Shown here piece by piece: positions 51,599 to 61,254 of a stretch of DNA of 64,000 nucleotides. A model generated the notes under the pieces. It saw nothing but the letters and a program-made list of their open reading frames with translations. It had not been told where the DNA came from and made no database searches. Each line of letters opens with the position of its first letter. The first letter of the stretch is position 1. Position numbers and translations under genes: made by a program. Source of the stretch: Chthonomonas calidirosea. GTDB lineage: Bacteria; Armatimonadota; Fimbriimonadia; Fimbriimonadales; Fimbriimonadaceae. The stretch covers positions 62,001-126,000 of the forward strand of contig CAMCWC010000001.1 in assembly GCA_945882415.1 (NCBI GenBank), written 5' to 3'.

Positions 51599-51898
51599 CT
51601 ATTCCTCGTAAACCTCGACTCGGATTCCGATTTCGGAAATGATGGCGGATACGGTTTCGCACTCATCTTTCCCGCCGTGGTGGACCACCGACTTGCCGAG
51701 GTGATGCACCTCCCAAGTTTCCATTTCGGCTTCGTCCACCGTGCAGCCGGTCGCCAAAAGAAGAATGTGGATGACTTCCTCCACTGAATTGCTATCGTTG
51801 TCGTAAACCACCACCACCCAGCGTTCCGAGCGAAGGCTGTCTCCAAGGTCCGGGCGTTCAATCGTGCTTGGGGCGGCGTTGAGAATCATTCGGGCCAT
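51599..51898 (-). CDS. ClpS-like adaptor, second copy
   Basis: A 99-residue ClpS-fold protein. Its N-end-binding region reads VVVVYDNDSNSVEEVIHIL where E. coli ClpS has the NDDYTPM segment, and the later EVHHLGKSVVHHGGKDECE keeps the His of the binding pocket. The Asn of NDD is Asp, the first Asp is Asn, and the gatekeeper Met is Val. ClpS proteins feed N-degron substrates to ClpAP/ClpCP. It overlaps the first clpS-like gene by 13 bp and ends the operon. Confidence 0.75.
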   Translation of the reverse strand: MARMILNAAPSTIERPDLGDSLRSERWVVVVYDNDSNSVEEVIHILLLATGCTVDEAEMETWEVHHLGKSVVHHGGKDECETVSAIISEIGIRVEVYEE

Positions 51899-52173
51899 TC
51901 TTTGGTCACCTCGGTTTTAATCCCAACGGATGAGATGGTCGTGGCGACAGTGTCGCACTCTTCCCGGGCGGCGAAGTGAACGCTCGCTTTTCCAAACGTA
52001 TGCGCCTCCCACATCTCGATGTAAGCCTCTGTTTCGTCGCAGCCGGTGGCTTCCATGAGAATCTCGATCACCTCGTCCATGGAGTTGGTGTCGTTATTGA
52101 ACATGACGACCATCCAGCGCCCTTGGTTGCCATACTGCTCGCTAAAGATCGGTTCGAGTAGCGGCTGGCTCAT
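51886..52173 (-). CDS. ClpS-like adaptor, first copy
   Basis: A 95-residue ClpS-fold protein whose pocket region reads MVVMFNNDTNSMDEVIEIL; compared with NDD it has NND, and the gatekeeper Met is kept. EAHTFGKASVHFAAREECD carries the conserved His. The frame is open to 52356, but that part lies inside the upstream gene; the ATG at 52173 overlaps its stop (ATGA). Two ClpS-like genes in tandem behind a membrane-protein gene is not a layout I know. The second copy shares about half its residues by eye. Confidence 0.8.
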   Translation of the reverse strand: MSQPLLEPIFSEQYGNQGRWMVVMFNNDTNSMDEVIEILMEATGCDETEAYIEMWEAHTFGKASVHFAAREECDTVATTISSVGIKTEVTKEWPE

Positions 52174-54392
52174 TCCTTTTCTGACCTTGGAAAGGGCGTA
52201 ATGAATGAAAGTAGCAAAACAAATAAAATGAGGGCACTGAAATCGAATGTAACGTCCGTACCCCTCGGGCGAATCGTGATTTCCGGTGTGTTTGGTTCCA
52301 GGTTGAACTCGAGCCAACGCGTATCCTTCCGCGGTTCGCCAAGGTTGCTCGTCCACTCGCCGATGTTGCGGAACCGGACGGTCAACTTTCCTCCCGGCGG
52401 GGCAACGATGCGGATACCGGAGGGCGACAGCTCGGCAATCTCAAGCGGCTTGCCATCAACGTCGGCCAAGCCAGGTCCATCAACCTTATAAACGTAGTAG
52501 CCATCCCGTTGAACGGGATCGGCGGTCATGGAGGCAAGCGGATTGCGGCTCCACACCTCGGTCACGCCCGCATCGGCGGCTTTCTTTGGGTCGAAAGTGT
52601 CCTTAACGAACATCATGTTCCCGTTCGCCGGTGGAGGCGAATCTTGGCCATTGATGTCATTTAGCATCGCGACGGTGTCGCGGTGTACGAGGGAGTCATA
52701 TCCACCCAGTTCCGGTTGCCGAAGCATCGTCGCCGTGTTGGGCGGCAAAACCGCCGGAGCGGCCGTGAGCAAGTCCCAATCGTTGTTGACCACCGCGATG
52801 CGAGTCTTCGCTGGTTCTGCCTTTGCTACCAGTGGTTTGCCGAACATAATTGGGTTGAAGGACAGGATCCATGCGATGCCAAAAACGGTCACGAGGCCAA
52901 GAGCTCCGTGGGTTTTCTTCTTTTCATCTGGCATCTGGAGAAACACGAAACAGCCGACAACCAGCAATATCCCCAGTAATGCCGTGGTAGCACCAGAGAT
53001 AAAGCCTGCCGCCGCTAGCTGACTGATCACTTCCGCGGGCACGTTAGTTGGCGTGAAAGTGCCATTGAGAACGGGCACCACCAAGATGGAGAGCAGCACG
53101 ACTCCAAGCCCAATCCAGCTTTTCTTCGTGAAGTTCTGAACCGTATTTGATGCTCCAAGCCCGGCAAGCAAACTTGCCCCGAGGACAAACAGCACAATGA
53201 CGCGCCCCGGCGAACCGGTTGCGGACCAACCCGGTACGTTGAAGTACAGCACCGCATTGAGCGGGGAACCAAAGGCAATAAGGGCCGCGCCGATGCAGAG
53301 CGATGCGGCAAACCATGTTCGCTTAGCTCGCCAATTGCCAAGGAAGAAGAAGGCGAGGATGAGCGGACCAAGCGTTAACGCTCCTTCGGCGTAGTTCGCG
53401 CCTCGAACGGCGATTGCGGGCCAGTACTCCGAAACCTTGATCCCCGGGGCGGCCTCGGGACCCGCGACTCGAGGGTTGCCAAGCATGGTCGGAGACGAAA
53501 GTGCGCTGAGATGGAATGGTTTGAGCGACGAAGCAACGTAAGCTTCGTAGCCTTCCGGAGTTGGACTTCCGCGACGATGTGAGAACTGCGAATACTCAAG
53601 AACCGTTCGAACCTGCGGCCCGGCAACCAAAGTGCCGATGGCAAGAGCCATGAAGATCATCATCGCCCGATTCCCGAGTGCGCTTTTCGGCTGTGCGATC
53701 AAGCTTGCGACAATTGCCAGACCAATCGCACCTAGTCCGTAAGCAGCAAATTGCAAGTGGCCAGCTAGGAGAACGAGCGCAATTGGGGCCGCGAGTTGAA
53801 GAGTGGCGAAGCCGTCGAGCCGATCCTTCGGCAGACTTAATGCCGCCGCGATGCCCCAGGGGATCCAGCAAACTGTTGTGATCACGCTCGGCAGCGCCGT
53901 CCAGGCGAGCATAAACGCGCTCGTCCCAAACCCAACCGCCGAAACCGTCTGCCCGAACTCATTCGCTCCGAGCGCCTTCGCCGCCTTTGCCGTGCCCAAA
54001 GCAGCAAGGGACAAGTGCAGCCAGGCCAAAAGCACAATCGCGAGTCCGGTCGGAATTTTCAGAATGCCGACGAGGATGTGGAACGGATACAGCGCGCCGG
54101 ATTGAGAATTTGCAAGCAGCGGAGTGCCGCCAAGTTCATATGGATTCCAAACCGGAACCTCAAACCGCCCCCAACTTTGGAAGACCAGGTCGCGCCAGAC
54201 ATAGAACTGAAGGACGCTATCGGCCTGAAGGACATCCCAAGGCACGCTTGGCTTTTCGCCATTCCATGGTGCCATTTGCCGAATTTGGTCAAAGGCTCCG
54301 ATGGTGCTGCCGCTGAAAAGAGCCGGGGCAATGGGAATGAATCCGAGCAGAATGCACAGGATAAGATTCCAGTGCTTGCGGATCGGAGGCAT
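52170..54392 (-). CDS. YfhO-like membrane protein
   Basis: A 740-residue polytopic protein with about a dozen membrane helices and a C-terminal extracytoplasmic part. Early segments (GAFDQIRQMAPWNGEKP, DSVLQFYVWRDLVFQSW, VPVWNPYELGGTPLLANSQ) match the YfhO family, a GT-C-like group linked to lipid or cell-wall glycosylation. It follows the TPR gene by 15 bp and overlaps the first clpS-like gene by 4 bp. A short helix ends the protein (FSALILFVLLLSF), as in membrane-anchored domains. The substrate is unknown. Confidence 0.7.
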   Translation of the reverse strand: MPPIRKHWNLILCILLGFIPIAPALFSGSTIGAFDQIRQMAPWNGEKPSVPWDVLQADSVLQFYVWRDLVFQSWGRFEVPVWNPYELGGTPLLANSQSGALYPFHILVGILKIPTGLAIVLLAWLHLSLAALGTAKAAKALGANEFGQTVSAVGFGTSAFMLAWTALPSVITTVCWIPWGIAAALSLPKDRLDGFATLQLAAPIALVLLAGHLQFAAYGLGAIGLAIVASLIAQPKSALGNRAMMIFMALAIGTLVAGPQVRTVLEYSQFSHRRGSPTPEGYEAYVASSLKPFHLSALSSPTMLGNPRVAGPEAAPGIKVSEYWPAIAVRGANYAEGALTLGPLILAFFFLGNWRAKRTWFAASLCIGAALIAFGSPLNAVLYFNVPGWSATGSPGRVIVLFVLGASLLAGLGASNTVQNFTKKSWIGLGVVLLSILVVPVLNGTFTPTNVPAEVISQLAAAGFISGATTALLGILLVVGCFVFLQMPDEKKKTHGALGLVTVFGIAWILSFNPIMFGKPLVAKAEPAKTRIAVVNNDWDLLTAAPAVLPPNTATMLRQPELGGYDSLVHRDTVAMLNDINGQDSPPPANGNMMFVKDTFDPKKAADAGVTEVWSRNPLASMTADPVQRDGYYVYKVDGPGLADVDGKPLEIAELSPSGIRIVAPPGGKLTVRFRNIGEWTSNLGEPRKDTRWLEFNLEPNTPEITIRPRGTDVTFDFSALILFVLLLSFITPFPRSEKE

Positions 54393-54407
54393 GGCAGTGA
54401 GTTGCGG

Positions 54408-54764
54408 CTAGAAGTAAGCCAGCTGTTGGCGAGCCTTTTCGTGGCTTGGGTTTACGGCAACAATGATCCGAAAATTGTGCGCGGCCTCGTCGTTCATGCC
54501 CAGCATCATCTGGGTCATCGCGAGGTCGTAGCGAACATCCAGATCATTGGGGTCCTGAGTGCTGAGCGTTTGTAAGGTCTCAAGGCTGCCGTCAAAATCG
54601 CCTTCGAAGCCTTGAATCAAGCCCATTTGGTGGCGAGCTCTAATGTGTCCAGGCTCTTGGTTTAGGACGCTCTCCAGATAGAGTCGGGCTTCCCCATATC
54701 TACCGGCGCAACGTGCATCAAATCCTTTTTGGTAGAGCGCTTCGATTTGGTTTTGATCCGCCAT
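54408..54764 (-). CDS. TPR-repeat protein
   Basis: A 118-residue protein made of about three tetratricopeptide repeats: ALYQKGFDARCAGRYGEARLY, ARHQMGLIQGFEGDFDGSLE and VRYDLAMTQMMLGMNDEAAH. No signal peptide, so it is cytoplasmic. The ATG at 54764 is chosen; a TTG at 54770 is six bases after TATACT (54777-54782) and would fit a leaderless start. It heads the operon with the YfhO-like and ClpS-like genes. Its partner is unknown; TPRs usually bind proteins. Confidence 0.75.
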   Translation of the reverse strand: MADQNQIEALYQKGFDARCAGRYGEARLYLESVLNQEPGHIRARHQMGLIQGFEGDFDGSLETLQTLSTQDPNDLDVRYDLAMTQMMLGMNDEAAHNFRIIVAVNPSHEKARQQLAYF

Positions 54765-54804
54765 TGCCAAGATAGCAGTATATCACCGGCAGGCGAGAAT
54801 GTCA

Positions 54805-54835
54805 GTTCCCCGACGAAGCGCATTTGTCGGGGAAC
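54805..54835 (-). terminator. perfect hairpin after ftsH
   Basis: A perfect 10-bp stem (GTTCCCCGAC with GTCGGGGAAC) and an 11-base loop, beginning 15 bases after the ftsH stop on the reverse strand. No T-run follows. It may be a U-less terminator for ftsH, or a structure ahead of the TPR operon, whose start is 35-40 bases further on. Confidence 0.5.
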
Positions 54836-54850
54836 ATCACTTATTTTTGG

Positions 54851-56815
54851 CTAGGCCGGGCCTGGCTCAAGGCGAGGCGGGCTCACCTGTGGACGCTTTT
54901 CGTCCTGTTCTGATTGGTTAGACGGGCTCTCGGTCCCGGTTTGATCGCTCGGCGCTGAAAGTTCTTCCATCGGAGCCAGCGTTTCTCCGGCAAGGACGGC
55001 CAGGAACTCTTCCCGATTGAGCGTTTCTCGTTCCATCAGGGCAGCAACCACGGCAATCATCTTGTCGCGATTGTTGGTGATGAGCTCGGTGGCGCGATGG
55101 TGACAGTCATCAACGATGCTGCGAACCTCTTCGTCAATCTGCCGAGCAATGTCTTCCGAATAGTTTCGGTCCTCGTTGTAATCGCGGCCCAAGAATGGGT
55201 TGTTGCTGATGCGACCAATGGCGAGGGTGCCGAGCTTATCGCTCATACCGAACTCGCAAACCATCGCCCGAGCGATTCGCGTTACGCGGGCAAGGTCGTT
55301 GCTCGCTCCCGTCCATCGTTCGCCGTAGATGACCTCTTCGGCTACCAAACCGCCAAGAAGCATCGCGATGTCGTCCAGCAACTCAGACTTGCTCTGCGTG
55401 TACTTTTCAACTTCAGGCAGCGACCAAGTCGTGCCGAGCGTTCGTCCTCGTGGAAGGATCGTGACCTTGTGGATCGGGTCGGTGTGCTCAAGCAACTCAC
55501 CGATGATCGCGTGACCTGCCTCGTGGTAGGCCGTAACTTCTCGTTCCTTGTCCGCTTGTCGTCGGCTGCCGAGGGCGGTACCAACCATTACGCGGTCGAG
55601 AGCTTCTTCGATTTCTCGCTTGCCGATCTTGTTCTTGTTGTTGCGGGCGGCGATAAGGGCCGCTTCGTTCAACGTGTTTGCCAAGTCTGCGCCGGAGAAG
55701 CCTGGGGTTCGTCGAGCGACGGTTTCCATGCTCACGTCGGTTTCGATCGGCTTGCCCTTGGCGTGAATCTTGAGGATCGCTTCACGGCCCTTCGCGTCCG
55801 GAGCGTCGACTACAACCTGTCGGTCGAATCGGCCGGGTCGAAGCAATGCTGGGTCCAGAACGTCCGGTCGGTTTGTTGCGGCGATCATAATGACGCCGGA
55901 ATTTGGATCAAAGCCGTCCATCTCGACCAGAAGCTGGTTCAGGGTTTGCTCTCGCTCGTCGTGACCGCCACCGAGACCCGCGCCACGCTGGCGACCGACG
56001 GCGTCGATTTCGTCGACGAAGATCAGCGACGGGCGGTGAGCCTTTGCCGTTTCGAAGAGATCTCGAACTCGGGCGGCACCAACACCGACGAACATTTCAA
56101 CAAAGTCCGAACCGCTGATGTGGAAGAACGGTACGCCAGCTTCTCCCGCGATGGCTCGAGCAAGGTAGGTCTTACCAACGCCAGGAGGGCCCGTCAGCAG
56201 AATGCCCTTCGGAATCTTCGCGCCAAGCGCGGCATATTTGCGGGTGTTCTTCAGGAAGTCGACGATCTCGAAGAGTTCGGCTTTCGCTTCTTCGATCCCG
56301 GCAACGTCATCAAAAGTGATCTTCGGTCCGCTCTCGCCAACTCGGCGTGCCTTGCTCTTACCGAAGCTCATGGCCTGATTTCCGCCCATCTGTGCGGGGC
56401 GAAGGACCAAGAAGTAAAGGAGCGCGAAGAAGAGGATGGGGATGCCGATGAACGTCAGCGCGTTCATGATGCCGGTGATCGGCGGGGCATCTTCAAACTT
56501 GATGTCGGCAGAAGTCTTTTTGGCTTCGATTTCGCGGAGAATTGCCGCGCCGGTGGGAGTCTGCTGTTCGGGTACGCGAAGGGTGTAGCGCCCAGCGTTT
56601 CCAGCAAGTTCGCCGCTGATGGTGTTTTGTTGCCAGCGAATCGTCTTGATCTGGTCGTTGTCGAGCTCTTTGTAAAACGTGGAGATCGTGAGTTCTTTTG
56701 GCGGGGATCCACCCAACCGGAAGGTGCTCGATGACATAAACGTGTTCATCAGAACCACGATTGCCACGATGAATATGACCACTGCTAGGATGGTACGTGC
56801 GGGTTGTTTCGTCAA
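54851..56815 (-). CDS. ftsH: ATP-dependent zinc metalloprotease FtsH
   Basis: A 654-residue membrane protease that degrades membrane and regulatory proteins. Two membrane helices (about 8-25 and 112-132) flank a small outer domain; the AAA+ part has Walker [12 protein letters not shown], Walker [12 protein letters not shown] and the SRH region, and the zinc site is AYHEAGHAI. The start is TTG at 56815 with GGAG five bases upstream, so it is well placed. The tail (from about 615) is Ser/Pro/Glu-rich. It follows tilS by 84 bp on the same strand, a common neighbour pair. Confidence 0.95.
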   Translation of the reverse strand: MTKQPARTILAVVIFIVAIVVLMNTFMSSSTFRLGGSPPKELTISTFYKELDNDQIKTIRWQQNTISGELAGNAGRYTLRVPEQQTPTGAAILREIEAKKTSADIKFEDAPPITGIMNALTFIGIPILFFALLYFLVLRPAQMGGNQAMSFGKSKARRVGESGPKITFDDVAGIEEAKAELFEIVDFLKNTRKYAALGAKIPKGILLTGPPGVGKTYLARAIAGEAGVPFFHISGSDFVEMFVGVGAARVRDLFETAKAHRPSLIFVDEIDAVGRQRGAGLGGGHDEREQTLNQLLVEMDGFDPNSGVIMIAATNRPDVLDPALLRPGRFDRQVVVDAPDAKGREAILKIHAKGKPIETDVSMETVARRTPGFSGADLANTLNEAALIAARNNKNKIGKREIEEALDRVMVGTALGSRRQADKEREVTAYHEAGHAIIGELLEHTDPIHKVTILPRGRTLGTTWSLPEVEKYTQSKSELLDDIAMLLGGLVAEEVIYGERWTGASNDLARVTRIARAMVCEFGMSDKLGTLAIGRISNNPFLGRDYNEDRNYSEDIARQIDEEVRSIVDDCHHRATELITNNRDKMIAVVAALMERETLNREEFLAVLAGETLAPMEELSAPSDQTGTESPSNQSEQDEKRPQVSPPRLEPGPA

Positions 56816-56898
56816 ATGCGCTCCGAGTGGACGTGAAGTCCTATGTTGTTACGCTACGTTAAGTCGTAACTGCCTGTTCCTAAATTATGCCTTGCGGG

Positions 56899-58299
56899 TT
56901 ACCGAACGGGCCCAAAAGCCATTCGGACTGCTCGCTTGGTGGCCGCTGATGGCCTTAGCCGCTGATCGTAGCAAACCCCCGGAGCCCAAAGTGGCCCGAT
57001 TAGGTCGCATACGATTGGCAACCGCTGTCGAATGGCAGAGCTCAGCTTAGCTTCGCTCATAAGATCCGCAAGCATTCGACGTCCGGCGAACCCGCTGGGT
57101 TGCATTTGGTCGCCGGATTGTGCGTTGCGAAAGTACAAGCTGCCCTTTATCTCATCCGCCGAGAAGTCCGCCACGAGGGCGTTTCTTGGAGCAACTTCTC
57201 CGGTAGGTTCAATCGGCTCGGCCGTCAGCATCCAGCCCAGTTCGTCGCTCGCTGTCTCGCCGGGGAAGGTGAGCGGATACCGAAACGGCGCAACCGCCGT
57301 AAGGTCTCGCACTCGGAAGGTCTCATCGTTCCAGTCGGCCGTCGCGGTGCCGCCCTCGGCGGTGATCGAGCCGGGCTCGCGCGCGAACTGTTCTGCAATC
57401 ACCGTCGTTTGGTCGAAATCGAGTTCTCCCCCGACGGCACGGACCGCCAGGCGAATGGCCCGCTTAAGCAAAACCGGAGGCAGATGCCCGAGCTTTAGGA
57501 CATCAAAGGTGGCCTCATAAGGGGAGCCGATGAAGCCAAGCTCGTGTTCGGGATGTATCTCCGCTTGCTCCAATGCCGCGGCGGCCATGCCGTTGAGAAA
57601 GCGATCTTCCTCTCCAATCAAGCTCGCCGTCCTTGCGATGCTGGCGGAGTAGTCGGGATTCAACTCGGCGAGTTCAGGAGCGATGTTCAACCGAATCCGG
57701 CTCCGCCGGTTGTTCACATCGACATTCGCCGGGTCGTCATGGAACCACAGCCCATGCTCCTCACAGTAGTCGCGAGTCTCTTCCCGAGTGAACGGCAAGA
57801 GCGGGCGAATGATGTTCTCGCGAGATTCTGGGATCCCGCTCAGGCCGGTCATGCCGGTACCGCGGGCGAGATTGAAAATCACCGTTTCCACTAGGTCGCT
57901 TTGCGTGTGACCTGTCGCAATCAGTTGACACTCGGACTGCATGGACGCATTTCGAAAGAAGGCATACCGCGCATTTCGCCCTGCTTCTTCAAGGCTCAAT
58001 TTCAGTTCCCGGCTCATGAGCGGCACGTCGGCCCGACCAGCGATGAATGGAATATTGAGATCCTGCGCGAACGCCTGGCACAGCCCTAGCTCTTTGTCTG
58101 CCGAAGCCCGCATGCCGTGGTGAAGGTGCGCGGCTACGACATCGATTCCAAGTTGACAGAGGAGATGCAGCAAGCAAGTGCTATCCGCGCCGCCGCTGTA
58201 AGCCACCAAAACGCGGGGACCATTCGAGCTGGCAATACCGAGGTTTGAATCGCGAAGCAAACCGGACGAATCGAGGTGTTTTTTGAAGCGATCCAGCAC
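56899..58299 (-). CDS. tilS: tRNA(Ile)-lysidine synthase
   Basis: A 466-residue enzyme that adds lysine to C34 of the AUA-reading tRNA-Ile. The PP-loop is VLVAYSGGADSTCLLHLL, and AHLHHGMRASADKELGLCQ, TGHTQSDLVETVIFNLARG and RPLLPFTREETRDYCEEHG follow in the usual order. The start is GTG at 58299 with no clear Shine-Dalgarno site. The C-terminal third (about 310-466) matches the length of the full-size bacterial form. ftsH lies downstream, as in many bacteria. Confidence 0.93.
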   Translation of the reverse strand: MLDRFKKHLDSSGLLRDSNLGIASSNGPRVLVAYSGGADSTCLLHLLCQLGIDVVAAHLHHGMRASADKELGLCQAFAQDLNIPFIAGRADVPLMSRELKLSLEEAGRNARYAFFRNASMQSECQLIATGHTQSDLVETVIFNLARGTGMTGLSGIPESRENIIRPLLPFTREETRDYCEEHGLWFHDDPANVDVNNRRSRIRLNIAPELAELNPDYSASIARTASLIGEEDRFLNGMAAAALEQAEIHPEHELGFIGSPYEATFDVLKLGHLPPVLLKRAIRLAVRAVGGELDFDQTTVIAEQFAREPGSITAEGGTATADWNDETFRVRDLTAVAPFRYPLTFPGETASDELGWMLTAEPIEPTGEVAPRNALVADFSADEIKGSLYFRNAQSGDQMQPSGFAGRRMLADLMSEAKLSSAIRQRLPIVCDLIGPLWAPGVCYDQRLRPSAATKRAVRMAFGPVR

Positions 58300-58390
58300 A
58301 AAGTGAAGGGTACTCTGAACCCAACAAGCGCAATGGAACTACCCGAACGCTAACCCCGCCGTGATCTCGCGGCCAAACATCAGGACCGCT

Positions 58391-59791
58391 ATGAGAACCG
58401 ACGTCGTTGCGCTAATTGAGCGAGTGGAATTCCTTCTGGAAACGGAAGGCGTAGCCACGCTCATCGAAGAGCTAGAGGATCTTCACGCCGAAGATATCGC
58501 CCAGATCCTCGAGCGTTTGGAAGAGTCTTCACGTGTCGCCATTCTGGAGGCGCTCGAACCCGAACTCGCTTCGTACGTTCTCATTGAGCTGCCCACCGAG
58601 ATCGCGCGCGGCGTCGTCAATCTACTTCCGGACACAACAGTTGCGAACTATCTCGACATCCTTCCGATGGATGACGCGATCGACATTCGCGAGCACCTTG
58701 ACCACGACCGGTTTGAAGCGCTTCTAAACGTCATTCCGCGCGAGGATGCCGACGAGATTCGTCGATTGCTCAGCTACCCGGTCGATTCCGCCGGTCAGTT
58801 GATGACCGAAGACTTCGTTGAAGTCGGCCCAGCTGCGACGATGGAAGACGTGCTGAGCGTCATTCGCGAAGCCAGCGGCGAATACGAAACGGTCAACTAC
58901 ATTTACGTTCTCTCCGAAGACCGGCACCTGCTCGGCGTTCTGACCCTTCGGCGAGTGTTGCGCTCGCAACCAAGCGCCATTGCTCGCGAGGTGATGAACG
59001 AGGACCCGATCACCGTTCCGGTCGAAATGCCGGAAGAAGAGGTCGCCCGTGTCATTGCGCGCTATGGATTTTCGGCCGTTCCGGTCCTCGATTCGCGTGG
59101 ACGCATGGTCGGAATCGTCACCGCCGACGACGCCCAAGAAGTCCTAGAAGAAGCGGAAACCGAAGACGTCCTTGCCATGGGTGGCGTCTTTGGTGATGCC
59201 GAGTCCTACTTCTCGCTCAGCACCGCGCAACTCGTCAAGCGCCGATTGCCTTGGCTCATGTTCCTGTTCTTGGCCGAGTTCTTTACGGGCACGGTGTTGC
59301 GACATTACACGCTCGAAGCCGCGGAAGCCGGCCAGCGAATTCTCGCTCAGCTCATGCTCTTTGTCCCGTTGCTGATTGGAGCGGGAGGAAATGCAGGCTC
59401 GCAAGTCACCACCACCATCACCCGTGCCTTGGCATTGGGTGAGGTGAGCGCGAAGGACTGGTTCATGGTCGTACGGCGCGAGTTAGTGGTTGCGGTTGTT
59501 ATCGGTGTCACGCTCGGGGTCCTCGGCTTTTTGCGCGCTTTCCTGCCGGTGATCGGATGGTCTCAACCGATCTCGCTCAGCATCATCGTGGGCATCGCAT
59601 TACCGGTCATCATCGTTTGGGCGGCGGCGGTGGGGAGCCTGCTGCCAATCGGGGCAAAGGCGATCAAGCAAGATCCGGCCGTAATGAGCGCGCCGTTTAT
59701 CAGCACGTTCGTTGACGCCACTGGGCTGATCATCTATTTCGAGATCGCGATCTTGGTTTTACGGTTCTACGGCCTGCAACTTTCGGGCTAG
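58391..59791 (+). CDS. mgtE: magnesium transporter MgtE
   Basis: A 466-residue Mg2+ channel. It has the N domain of helical repeats (LEDLHAEDIAQILERLEESS), two CBS domains (about 145-260), and five membrane helices (about 285-465) with PLLIGAGGNAGSQVTTTITR, the conserved pore region. The frame is open to a GTG at 58361, but AGGA lies five bases before the ATG at 58391, so that start is used. No Mg-sensing riboswitch fits in the short space to tilS. Its stop shares CTAG with the convergent gene. Confidence 0.93.
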   Translation: MRTDVVALIERVEFLLETEGVATLIEELEDLHAEDIAQILERLEESSRVAILEALEPELASYVLIELPTEIARGVVNLLPDTTVANYLDILPMDDAIDIREHLDHDRFEALLNVIPREDADEIRRLLSYPVDSAGQLMTEDFVEVGPAATMEDVLSVIREASGEYETVNYIYVLSEDRHLLGVLTLRRVLRSQPSAIAREVMNEDPITVPVEMPEEEVARVIARYGFSAVPVLDSRGRMVGIVTADDAQEVLEEAETEDVLAMGGVFGDAESYFSLSTAQLVKRRLPWLMFLFLAEFFTGTVLRHYTLEAAEAGQRILAQLMLFVPLLIGAGGNAGSQVTTTITRALALGEVSAKDWFMVVRRELVVAVVIGVTLGVLGFLRAFLPVIGWSQPISLSIIVGIALPVIIVWAAAVGSLLPIGAKAIKQDPAVMSAPFISTFVDATGLIIYFEIAILVLRFYGLQLSG

Positions 59792-60357
59792 CGCCAGATC
59801 GCAGTCGGATTCGGGCTCGCGTAATGACTGTTGTCGTAGAAAGTCACGCCTAGAGACTTTGCCCAACGGACGCCGATGTTTCGAATGTTATCCGCGGCAA
59901 GCCCGAGCGGCTGTCCCGGGCCGATCGAACGAGTTTCTTGGTGCAGGATCATGGACGGCTCCATCCCCTGCTTCCAGTGGAGCAGCAGGTGGTACGTGAC
60001 GCGTCGCCCACTGGGCTCGGCAATCAGCTGGACCGCATCCAAGTTTGAAAGCGACCCGCTCGTGCTTCTTGGGAAGAACCCCGGACCTTGGCGGCGTTTG
60101 TACGACCGCTCCCGGAGGTCGAACAGCACCCGGTGGAGCGACAAGCCGGCCATAACCGCCGCGAGCACCAGCATCATGCCGACAAAGAACCACCAGCCCG
60201 ACCAGAACCCCGGAAGAAACCCAAAAAAGGAGTTCAACGTGAACACAATTCCGGCAGCGGTAACGGCGCGGACCAAAAGCAAGTAGGGCCAAGGGGGCAG
60301 AAACGCCAGCCTCTTGTCCTCACCTTGGTAGCGACCGATCAGCGGGGTTTCGAGCAC
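59788..60357 (-). CDS. membrane protein of unknown function
   Basis: A protein of about 189 residues with two membrane helices (about 24-42 and 52-75) and a soluble C-terminal domain with RSYKRRQGPGFFPR and a strand pattern. No family is recognised. The frame is open to a GTG at 60396, which would overlap the divergent nucleoside hydrolase start; the GTG at 60357 (VLETPLIGRYQ) avoids this. It shares CTAG stops with mgtE. Confidence 0.55.
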   Translation of the reverse strand: MLETPLIGRYQGEDKRLAFLPPWPYLLLVRAVTAAGIVFTLNSFFGFLPGFWSGWWFFVGMMLVLAAVMAGLSLHRVLFDLRERSYKRRQGPGFFPRSTSGSLSNLDAVQLIAEPSGRRVTYHLLLHWKQGMEPSMILHQETRSIGPGQPLGLAADNIRNIGVRWAKSLGVTFYDNSHYASPNPTAIWR

Positions 60358-60384
60358 GACTCCATTGTGCCAAACTGCGGCCAA

Positions 60385-61254
60385 ATGGGCAAACACTTGG
60401 TCCTTTTGGATACAGACCCAGGCAGCGACATCGACGACGCACTGGCGATGGCGTATCTCGCCAAAAGTGTCGACGTGGAACTCCTAGGCGTCACGACGGT
60501 GAGCGGCGACACGCAGAAACGAGCGGCCATTGCGCGGCACGTTTTGAACCACTACGGCCGGCCAGATGTGCCCGTGTTTGCCGGGGCAAGCGAAGTGCTG
60601 GCATACGGTCCAGGCCAGCCGAACGTGCCGCAGTTTGACGCCATTGCAGACCAAGTCGAAGAAAACACTTTTCCGACAGAGGCCGTAGCGTTCCTGCGCG
60701 AGACCATCCGCGCCCGGCCGGGAGAAGTGACCTTGGTCAGCATCGGACCTCTAACGAACATTGCCCTGTTGTTTGCGCTGCATCCTGAAATTCCGAGTTT
60801 GGTCAAGGAGATCATTACGATGGGTGGTTACTTCCAGGATCCAACCTACAGCGAGTGGAACTGCCGTGTCGATCCAGCGGCGACGATGCGGGTTGTGCGT
60901 TCCGCGCAACGGCAAACCTGGTTCGGGCTCGACGTGACGATGAAGTGCCAACAGTCGCGAGAGGAGTTCGAGGCAAGCTGGTCTGGCCCGATTCGCGACA
61001 CGGCCCAGATTTGGTTCGACAGAGGGAACCCGACGACGGTGACCTACCACGATCCCCTTGCTTGCGTTGCCATGGTCCATCGAGATTTGTGCTCATACGA
61101 AACCGGGGAAATCCACGTTCCGGCGAATGATCAAGATGTGAACGTGATGGGCCTGACGCAGTGGACGGCTAACCTGGCGGGGCAGCACCAAGTCGCCACA
61201 CAGGTAGATTTCAATCGGTTCTTTAAGGAGTTCTTCGATGTCGTTAACCGCTGA
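60385..61254 (+). CDS. nucleoside hydrolase
   Basis: A 289-residue inosine-uridine nucleoside N-ribohydrolase. The Ca-binding N-terminus reads LLDTDPGSDIDDALAMAY, and LVSIGPLTNIALLF and ITMGGYFQDPTYSEWNCRVD are conserved. TYHDPLACVAMVH near residue 220 carries the active-site His and Asp. It releases bases from nucleosides, possibly those taken up by the ABC system at 45721-49044. Homologues begin at GKHLVLLDTDPG, so the ATG at 60385 is used; the M24 peptidase gene overlaps it by 17 bp. Confidence 0.92.
   Translation: MGKHLVLLDTDPGSDIDDALAMAYLAKSVDVELLGVTTVSGDTQKRAAIARHVLNHYGRPDVPVFAGASEVLAYGPGQPNVPQFDAIADQVEENTFPTEAVAFLRETIRARPGEVTLVSIGPLTNIALLFALHPEIPSLVKEIITMGGYFQDPTYSEWNCRVDPAATMRVVRSAQRQTWFGLDVTMKCQQSREEFEASWSGPIRDTAQIWFDRGNPTTVTYHDPLACVAMVHRDLCSYETGEIHVPANDQDVNVMGLTQWTANLAGQHQVATQVDFNRFFKEFFDVVNR

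Noticed and set aside
55097-56734. 545-codon forward frame opposite ftsH
   Set aside because: Antisense shadow of ftsH; ftsH has all family motifs on the other strand.
58300-58390. Possible Mg-sensing riboswitch before mgtE
   Set aside because: The space to the divergent tilS start is under 100 bases and shows no M-box-like helices.
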